Origin: Bolinopsis microptera
Taxonomy: Eukaryota > Ctenophora > Tentaculata > Lobata > Bolinopsidae
Assembly: GCF_026151205.1 (NCBI RefSeq)
Contig: NC_087073.1
Coordinates: 18,752,837-18,816,836, forward strand
Length of the DNA: 64,000 bases
Direction: 5' to 3'
In this document: piece by piece, positions 37,102-47,200 of the stretch
Layout of the letters: each line of letters starts with the position of its first letter
Numbering within the stretch: position 1 is the first letter of the stretch
The notes under the pieces: model-generated
What the model was told of the DNA's origin: nothing
The model's input: only the letters and a program-made list of their open reading frames with translations
The model's database searches: none
Made by a program: the position numbers and the translations under genes

Positions 37102-38248
37102 GTAAAACCGTTTGTACGGCTGCAAAACCATAAAAACCAAAGTCACGTGAAATTTTTGGGCGAGCGAATTAGTAAAAGCCATAGAGATTAGCTCGTTTGG
37201 TATTTGATAACGCTTTGATACATGTTGTATCACTTTTTTAAATATATGTTACAGCTTTAAACCGACTAATAAGTATGAAGTATTGAGTATGAATGAATGA
37301 AATACCTGACAATCCGCACTCCTATAATTCAAAAGCATGAGTAACTCGTAGTGATACGTATGATTTCTAGAAACTTTAAATTAAATTTAGCGCTCACAGG
37401 TCCTCGTGATAATATGATCGCCGCATGAGTGATGAGGTTTTTTTTTTTAATGTGCGGGGCCTCAACACTCAAACTTAAATTATTCACCTTACTGCGGCAG
37501 TCAATCAACGCGCGGCTTTGTGTTTATGATATGACATGTTTTGATTGTTATTAATAAATACCAAAATTTAAATTTGTTTTCCTAAAACTTGTTTTCCTAA
37601 ACACTAAAGAAATAAAAATAATTTTTACAAAAAGAGGTATACAATGTGTATAATATTGAGTATGTAGTATCAAAACACAAAAAACGCCTCACCAACAAAA
37701 CATAAAAACTAAAATTAATGTGTATCAACTTACTCATGATGGTTCAGTTTTAATTGTCACCTTTGTTTAGCTTTAGAACAACACACGTTTTTAATTGAAT
37801 GTTTTTGTTATTTCTAAAACCCAAAAATATAATTTATTGTTACATATTCAAAACCTTTAATTTTGTATTTTTTTGGCGACGTTTTAAATTTAAATTTTAT
37901 TATCTCCATAATTTAGCTTTTAATAAGAGATATTGGCAGAAACTAAAATTAAGTTTTGACATTTAGTTATTTTTAGGGAAACATTGGAATTGGTTGTTAT
38001 TTTATTAACTATTCCTTGTTTAGAACTTTTATTTGATAATTGGCGGAAGTACGCGCCGCGCACAGTCACGCCGCGCAAATATCAAACTTCGTTCTCAACG
38101 GCGAATGCTTGCGCAGTGTTACACGCAGAGGTCACGTGATTGCAGGTTTATCCTGGTCGAGTAAGACAAACTCAGTCTTTTTGAACGTTTGTTACATCTT
38201 ATCGTATTTGTTCATAGCTGTTGAACGGCTTAACAGAACAATCCAATC
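37102..38248. promoter_or_regulatory. upstream region and presumed promoter of eEF2
   Basis: No ORF of interest was seen. The last 220 bp before the eEF2 start change from AT-rich to locally GC-rich (GCGCCGCGCA, a CACGTGA site at about 38143) and contain a pyrimidine tract CTTTTT (about 38179-38184) that could be a terminal-oligopyrimidine start site. There is no TATA box at a suitable distance from it. The transcription start is not determined. Confidence 0.35.
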
Positions 38249-41200
38249 ATGGTAAGTCGAATGTTTACACACTTTTAACGCTAGGCATTGATATTGTACA
38301 AAACCTTGCCGCGAATCTCCGATTTATCTTGTTCTGGTCTCACGACGGGTTCAGAGCACGTGGTCACCATAGTCTTGTATAGAAGCCGGATGCTTTCGAG
38401 AAGTCCAGCAATGATCCATTTATCGCTCCAACCACATTGACTTGGCCCTTAGAAAGTGAAAATGCTGTACCCATAGTTATCATGATACAATGTCATGAAT
38501 AACAAGTTTATACAGCTAGAAGAATTTCTTATCTTACCTGGATTTAGTCTCTCGTGGCTCGTCCTAAAACATGAGAATACAACATCTACCGATGTCATCT
38601 TGAGTCACTTGTGAGATCTATGACAATCAGCGATGGGAGTCTGTCAAAACCTATGTAGTTTTCACCTGCCTATCACAACTTCTGTTCACATGTGGTCAGA
38701 TGTCTTAACCATGTCATGATACACACGTGTGCTCATCAAATTGAAATAGAACGATGATAGACATGTCACTTCCGACCTCAGTTCAGTCTTAGGCTTGACA
38801 TGTTTTAATGGAACTCGTAGCTAGCGCAAGCATGTCATCTTGTTCAGAGAATTTCTCGGAAATTTGAACTTAATTCCTCAGAATGTGATAAGTGCAAGTG
38901 ATCAGAGAAAATGTCAGGAGATTGGGAGATGTCTTGTGAATTGTAGAGCACATGTTGTCAGTGTCGTCCTGGTTCTCACAACTTAATATTTCAGGTTAAT
39001 TTCACAGTCACAGAATTGCGGAGGGCAATGGACTACCCAAAAAACATCCGTAACATGTCAGTTATTGCTCATGTTGATCATGGCAAATCTACCCTGACCG
39101 ATTCTCTTGTCTCCAAAGCAGGTAAAGTTCTCGATTCGATTGTTCAAACGTTATTATTTGTATTAAGAAATGCTGCACCCATAGTTATCTTGATACTATG
39201 TCATGAACAACAAGTTTATGCAGCTAAAACAAATTCTTATCTTACCTGGATTTAGTCTCATATGGCTCGTCCTAAAACATAAGAATACAACACATTTGAC
39301 TATTAAGTGGCCTTTATTTGTGTTACGTTTGGACATGGAGGACATCCATATCATACCTGATGGTTGTTGGTTTACTTTCCCGCCATAACATAGTATTAGT
39401 ATAACCCATTATTACTGTTTTCATTTGTTGTGCCATTATTGGTGCGGCGGGAAATGACAGGATGAATCAAATTACAGGTATCATTGCCAACGAGAAAGCT
39501 GGAGAGGCTAGGTTCACTGACACAAGGAAAGACGAACAGGAGCGATGTATTACCATCAAATCCACCGGTGTTACCTTGTATTACGAACTGGACGACTACA
39601 ACATGCAGTATTTGGATGACACTCAATTCCACGAGGGAAAGAATGGTTTCCTCATCAACCTGATCGATTCACCCGGTCACGTTGATTTCTCTTCTGAGGT
39701 ACGATTTTGTGCGTGTAGTTATTAATTATGGTGTTCTGCAATGTTGTGCACGATTTTATTGATTATTGATTCTTTGAAGATCATGCTTTTATTTACCTCT
39801 GTTTTCAATGAATAACCTCCACTCAAGCTCAGTTCATAATCAATTAAAATTATTTTATTTTCATTATTTGATTATAATCTGGAAATGCTGCACCCATAGT
39901 TATCATGATACAATGTCATGAATAACAAGTTTATGCAGCTAGAATAATTTCTTATCTTACCTGGATTTAGTCTCTCGTGGCTCGTCCTAAAACATAGGAA
40001 AACAACATTTTTCGGCAAGAGCCATTCAGTCCGTAATTTGCTGCACGTCTAGTGGAATCTGATATGGCAGTTTCTGAAAATATTATTCTTTATTTAAAAT
40101 GTATTTTATTTTATGCGGCTCATGTAAATGTAGATTGAAGAAGTGTATTGAACTGAAATGAAAAGATCTGTACTAATTTGCATTACAACTATTCAGGTAA
40201 CCGCTGCTCTGCGAGTAACTGACGGAGCCCTGGTAGTGGTTGACGCTGTCAGTGGTGTCTGTGTGCAAACTGAGACCGTCCTCCGACAGGCTCTTGCTGA
40301 GAGGATCAAACCCGTACTTTTCCTGAACAAGATGGACAGGGCTCTTCTCGAGCTCCAGCTGGACAAGGTTGGTGGAAAGTTTAAAGTATATGCGTATAAT
40401 GTACTTTTTTATGCACTGTAGTTATTCTGCACTATGAGTACGATTGATAATTTATTTTATTGATGGTTTACTCTTTTAAGATAATGCTCTGTATTCATTG
40501 AAAAACACCCACCTCGTTATTATCTGGAAATGCTGCACCCATAGTTGTCTTGGTACTATGCCATGATAACAAGTTTATGCAGCTAAAAAAAATTCTTATC
40601 TTACCTGGATTTAGTCTCTAATGGCTCGTCCTAAAACATAGGAATACAAAATTTGTTGGTTTAAATTGGCCTAATCATTCGCAAAATCCATTCAGTCTAT
40701 AATTTGCACTGCAATGAAACTAAATCTTGTAATAATCTTCAGGACACTCTGTACGACACATTCCGTAAGATCGTAGAGAACATCAACGCCATCATCACCA
40801 TCTACGGAGCTACCGGTGGTCCCGAGAGGATGGTTGGCCCTGTTGAGGGTACCGTCGGATTCGGTTCCGGTCTCCACGGGTGGGCTTTCAGTTTGAAACA
40901 ATTCGCTGATACCTACACCAAGAAAGATAAGGCAAAGTGCGACAAATACATCCCGAAACTGTGGGGAGATCACTACATAGATCAGGCTGGAAAGTGGTCT
41001 AAGAAGCCTGGTGAGGGAAAAATGCGTGGTTTCTGCAAGCTGATCCTCGACCCAATCTTCAAGGTATTTTGAGACATTCCGTGAACATGATTTTCAACAT
41101 GCTGTACCCATAGTTATCATAATACAATGTCATGAATAACAAGTTTATACAGCTAGAAGAATTTCTTATCTTACCTGGATTTAGTGTCTAATGGCTCGTC

Positions 41201-44200
41201 CTAAAACTTAAGAATACAAAATGCCATAACGTTGCCATCCAAAGCAACCCATGGTACTTGTTATGAAGATTAAGTCGTTATCCCATACGCATACATCATG
41301 ATGTGCCTGTTCAGTAATTGATTTTAATTTCAGATCTTCAACTTCTGCATGAAGTCCAACGAACCACTAGAGGCCATCAAATTCGCCGAGAAACTGAAGG
41401 CTGAGTTCACCTCTGCAGAGAAAGATCTAGAGAAGAAAGCTCTTTTCAAGATCATCATGAAGAAGTGGCTGCCAGCTGGAGACACCCTACTGGAAATGAT
41501 CTCCATCCATCTTCCTTCTCCCGTAACTGCCCAGAGATACAGAGCTGAGATGTTGTACGAGGGACCCCAAGACGATGCCTACGCTAAGGGTATCCAAGAC
41601 TGCGATCCTAAAGTGAGAGATGAAGCTTTTTTTTTGTACAGTTGACTTCATTGGCAAATGCAGATGATTTAAAGCTTCTACGAGCTGAACTTTTTAAAAG
41701 TAAAATCAGGTTTGAAGTCGCTTATGTGGTATATCAAATGATCATTATCTGACCATCAGGCACCCCTCATGATGTACATCTCCAAAATGGTACCGACCAA
41801 CGACAAAGGACGATTCTACGCTTTCGGACGTGTCTTCTCAGGAACCGTCGGATCTGGAATGAAAGTCAGGATTATGGGACCCAACTTCATCCCCGGAAAG
41901 AACGAAGATCTCAACATCAAGACCATCCAGAGGTATTTTAAAATTTGCATACAACTTGTACTAGACTATATACTTGTGGATTCTGCTTTGATTATGAATC
42001 GTTATTTCATCTCTGTTCATGTTTAACAAATCCGGCGGTCGTAATCGCTTAAAATATGTAGATCAAGCTCTATTATAATCTGGAAATGCTGCACCCATAG
42101 TTGTCTTGGTACTATGCCACGATAACAAGTTTATGCAGCGAAAAAAATTTCTTATCTTACCTGGATTTAGTCTCTTATGGCTCGTCCTTAAACATAGGAA
42201 AACAATATTTTTCGGCTAAAATTGGCCTTATCATTCGCAACGGCTGTTTCTACAAATACTATTCTGTACTTAACTGCCATCACCGTTCTTACTCCTGAAC
42301 ATAGAATATCGGGGAATAAAACACGAATAACCCATATTTTGCCTTGATCACTGATTTATTTCATCTCATGTTTTCAATTTCAGGACCGTTCTGATGATGG
42401 GTCGATATACTGAGCACATTGACACTGTACCCGCTGGTAACACAGTTGGTCTTGTCGGAGTTGATCAATACATTCTCAAAACCGCTACCATCACCAACGA
42501 GAATGGCAAGGACGCTCACAACATGAAACAGATGAAATTCTCTGTATCCCCTGTGGTCCGTGTCGCTGTCGAGGCCAAGAACCCTCAGGATCTCCCCAAA
42601 CTTGTGGAGGGACTCAAGAGGTTGGCCAAGTCCGATCCTATGGTGCAGTGCTTCAACGAGGCAAATGGTGAACATATCATCGCTGGTGCTGGAGAACTCC
42701 ATCTTGAGATCTGTCTTAAGGATCTGGAGGAGGACCACGCCTGTATCCCCATCAAGGTTTGTAATTTTAACATACTTTCGTTTTTCATTAAACTCGAAGA
42801 TGCTGCACCCATAGTTATCTTGGTACTATGTCATGAATAACAAGTTTATGCAGCTATAAGAATTTCTTATCTTACCTGGATTTAGTCTCTTTTGGCTCGT
42901 CCTAAAACTTAGGAATACATAATACACACGTTGTTACTCGTTAAGGCTTACGATTTTAAAAATATTTCACTGATTTCTGTCAACGAACACTGCATAATGA
43001 GGCTAACTTTTCAGAGATCTGACCCAGTTGTGTCGTACAAGGAATCTATCGCCAACGTCTCTGACATGATGTGCCTGTCTAAATCACCTAACAAGCATAA
43101 CCGTATCTTCTGTATGGCTCAACCCCTCGGAGAGGAATTCTCTACAATGATTGATGACGGAACCATCACCCCAAGACAGGACAACAAATCACGATCCAAG
43201 TAAGTTTTATTTTCCCTTTCAGGTTCATCTGAGAATTAAATTGGATTAATTTTGTGAACACCATTCTGCGTCTGTTATTCAATATTCATACAGTACAGAC
43301 CAGGATTAATTACAACTGTTCAACAGCTGACCTTTACCAAATCCTGGCTCACTTTGTAGGTGTTATCAGCACTGCTAAATGTGCCGTCCAGATCGATTTC
43401 GCAGTGACCATAACATTCGCGCGAGTGTGCTGCATTGTGCTATCCCTAGCTCATATGCTCACTGCACTATCCCTTGCGCTGCTGAGGTGCTCGCGCTCAT
43501 GCGAAATGCTGTGCCTACCATCTGCACTCTGCAGTCACAAGAACTTGCTACTACGCGGTGAATAAATTACATGCACTATTTAAAATCCTGCTTGTTTCAC
43601 GATCGTAAGAAAGTTGACCGTCTTCCGATGAAAAATATCTATGTTTGGATAGAATTTGTTATAAGAATTAAAATAAAATCACCCATATATCGGCCTGCCA
43701 CCCCAGTCCATTAAGTTGTCTAAATGATTATCTCCGATCATCATTGGAGAATCACGCTGTATTCAGAAGTTGGAATTTACAAGAATCAGCATTGAAACCA
43801 GCGTGATGTCCACATTTACGACTTGTTAAGCAGCTTACCTAAAATGCTTATCTAAAGTGATTTAGAATATGCTTAATTTATATTTATAGATTATGCTCAT
43901 CTGTAGATTAAAACAAAACAAAAATAAATGTCACCTGACGTTTATGGTATTATGAAAATTTCCTTTGGAGCTTTTCTGCATCCAAAGTTATCTTGCTACC
44001 ATGTCATGATAACAAGTTTATACAGCTAGATGAAATTTGTATCTTACCTGGATATAGTCTCTTATGAATACAAACTATTTCTTGTCAGCTATTCAGACGA
44101 AAACTGCAGCCTCTCTTAACTGATTAATTAATAACTAAATAATAATAATAAAACATTATGCGAAGCAGCTGAAGACTGAACATTTTAAGGGGAGGGGGGG

Positions 44201-47200
44201 GGGGTGGTTGGGTTCAGTCTGATATTTTTCTGAAACTTGTTTTCGAGATAACAGTCCAAAAATTACTAGGGCTGGTGACTGGTGCTCGCGTTACATGACA
44301 TCACGTTACAATGATAAATCACATAACTTAAAACTGTCTCTGAAGAACAAGACTTAATGTATCAACTAGCACACCTCCTATTTTAGAACATCGATTCAAA
44401 CAATGTATTTTCTAAAACTTAGACCTTAGTGATATAACACAAACACGATCGACAATTGCGCGACCCTGAGAACTTGCATTCACTATTCAGCCCACAATCG
44501 GGATATTTGTATTTGGTGTCTTCGCTCACAGCTTCATTGCTCGTATCGACTCCATGTTGGGAATGTTGTAGGTCAGCTAATTAGTGGAATTGTCCCTTTG
44601 GTGTGGTAATGTTATTATACATTCTAACTATTGCACAACCTACAATTATATCGCATTGTCCATTTTTCGTCTATAATGCCTACACGATAAAAGAGCCGGA
44701 TATAACATTTTCCGGTAGCCTCAGTTGGATTTATTAGCCCCACACAAGTTTTACCGTCATCTAAACTTTACAGAGGAGACCTGCCGAAATAAAACAACGC
44801 TGCAATTTACCTCTAAGTTTAAACAACGACATACCTTATTAAACCTAGTGTAACTTGACACTGTGATAATTAATTTATGATACCATCTGACAGTAGCGGT
44901 GTGCTGTGATGGGGGTGTGTAAATTAAATCTACTCGTGAAACCAGTATTATATTTGAACAGAGTTGTGATTTGTATTTAACAATATTCACATTCTTCGAC
45001 TGCAGTCGGGGGGGGGGGGGGGGGGGGGGGATCAGGTACTAAGTGCCGTACGTGACGTCGACTAAGTGCAGTTTTGGACTTTACAAAAAGGACCCACCCA
45101 CCCCCTTCACGGTACTAACTGCTTTTTTGGATAATATTTAGGACACCCACCCCCTTTTGCCGGCTTCTGCGGTACTAACTGTTGAGAAATAACGGTACTA
45201 ACCGAGTCTGGGTATATAAAATAAGATACCCACTCATAAATTGCTTTGAACAGCTCATTAAACATTGGAAATGGGCAAATTATACCCACTATTTAGTAGG
45301 GGTTTTGTTTTCAATGTAGTCGAATTAGATAAAAAGTTACAACAAAATTTAAAAAATGACAAAAAAACCTCAATACAAAACCCATTCCCAAAATTGAAAT
45401 TTGAGGTAAAATGGTTTTTTTGGGGTTGGACACCCAAAAAATGAACCCCTTAGTACCATGTACTAACTGTTTTTCTGGGAAATGAGCAGCAGACCCACCA
45501 CTTCGTACAAGAGTACTAACTGCGTTTTGGAAGAAAATATGACCCACCCACCCAACGTCACGTACGATTCTGACCATATGATCCCCCCCCCCCCCCCCCC
45601 CCTGCTGCAGTGCGCCTATATCTACCTTCTCCAATATCACATATTTGCTAACAACTAAAACCTACTAGGATTATAAAATGGCTGATGATTTTAAGATAGC
45701 CCAACCGAAGCAATACCAGAGACTATTCCTGAAAGATGATATCAGACCTGACGGTCGAGCACTGACCGGCTGTAGAGAAGTAAAGATCCACGTCAATACA
45801 GTGAGCAGTGCTCTGGGAAGTGCGATGGTGTGCTGTGGAAATACCCGTGTTATAGCCGGGATCAAGGGCCGGTTTGCTGAACCCACCATAAACAATCCCA
45901 GCTCCGGGTACCTGGTACCCAACATGATCCTGCCCATGGCCTGCAACACCAAGTACAAACCAGGATATCCCGCTGACTCGGGGGTGGCCATGTCAAACAA
46001 GTTGGAGACCCTCATAACAGACGTTACTGACCTAATGGAGCTGTGTGTGGTGCCCGGAAAGGTGGTGTGGTGTCTCAATCTGGATATCGTCTGTATTAAC
46101 GACGACGGTAATGTGCTGGACGCAGCCGTGTTAGCGTTGTCGGCGGCCCTCAACAATTGCTGGCTACCAGCTACTCATGTGATAGAGGAGACAGGAAGAG
46201 TTGTTGTGGATCCTGAGGGAGAGAAGACAAAATTAGAGCTGAAGTTCATTCCTATATCAGTCACCTTATCAGGTTAGTTTATCCTCACTTTAGCTGTAAC
46301 ACTAAGTCGAGTAAGCTATCAAAATAAAATATCACTATCTTCCTCGAAATAATGCACGAAAACCTAAAAAATTTGACGAACGTTTTGTTTTCTATCGATG
46401 CAAACATCCTAATGCCCAATCTCCCCAGTTTTCGACGATCAAACGTTACCGGACCCATCAGAAGATGAAGAAAAGATCCAGTGTGGCTCACTGACCTGTT
46501 GTATAGACGATCAGAGCAAAATAAGGGCTATGTGGTCAAGTGCTAATTTGGCGGACGATGTTTTATCAGCCGCACTGATTTATGTCAAGAAAAGGGCCTC
46601 TGTCTTGTTATCAGTTCTTCAGAAGGTCTCAAAGACCTCGTGACCACTGACCACGTGCTTTAACCATATCTCACTACCCCTCAAATCTCAATATCAAATA
46701 TAACGAATGCTAAGTTAACACGCCTCGTGAGACTGGTAGGTTTTCTTAATATAAAGGAACCTTCTTCTCTCCCAACCTTTGCCGATGTGGACTCGTTAAG
46801 ACGAGACCAAGAACAGAGAATACTGGACACAATTCTTATCATTTGTATGGGGCTGTTCGCATACTACATTGAAACTGTGGGTCGGGAAAACCTTTCAGAA
46901 GTGGGTGAGTGGAGGTTAAAACACGGCTACAAAGTGAAAACGAAACATGCGAAAGGTCCCCCAATTCTGTGCTTACTCCTTCATTTTTTACACAAATGAT
47001 GATATCTTTTCAGCAGCTTTACTATCTTTGGTTTTTACTGTTTAACTAATTACACCAATCCAGTCTGAATACATGACGTGACTCGCGACTGAGTCACCAA
47101 GAGGGTCTTCTTGAATGCACATTATAGAATGAAAAGTGCAAATTGACAACATTTGAAAAGCAGACATTTTTCCGCGCGCAATCTGCTACGCGCATCAAAA

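Noticed and set aside
36913-37233. Minus-strand ORF with NPNPNP repeats
   Set aside because: It is the translation of degenerate telomere-like (GGTTAG)n sequence.
42361-42738. Antisense ORFs inside eEF2 exon 8
   Set aside because: Shadow frames of a strongly conserved coding exon.
38463-42922. Idea that the eEF2 intron repeats are spliced-leader RNA genes on the minus strand (reverse complement has CCAG-GTAAGAT)
   Set aside because: An Sm-like site is not conserved between copies, whereas the sense strand conserves hinge and ACA boxes, covarying stems and host orientation, as expected for H/ACA RNAs.
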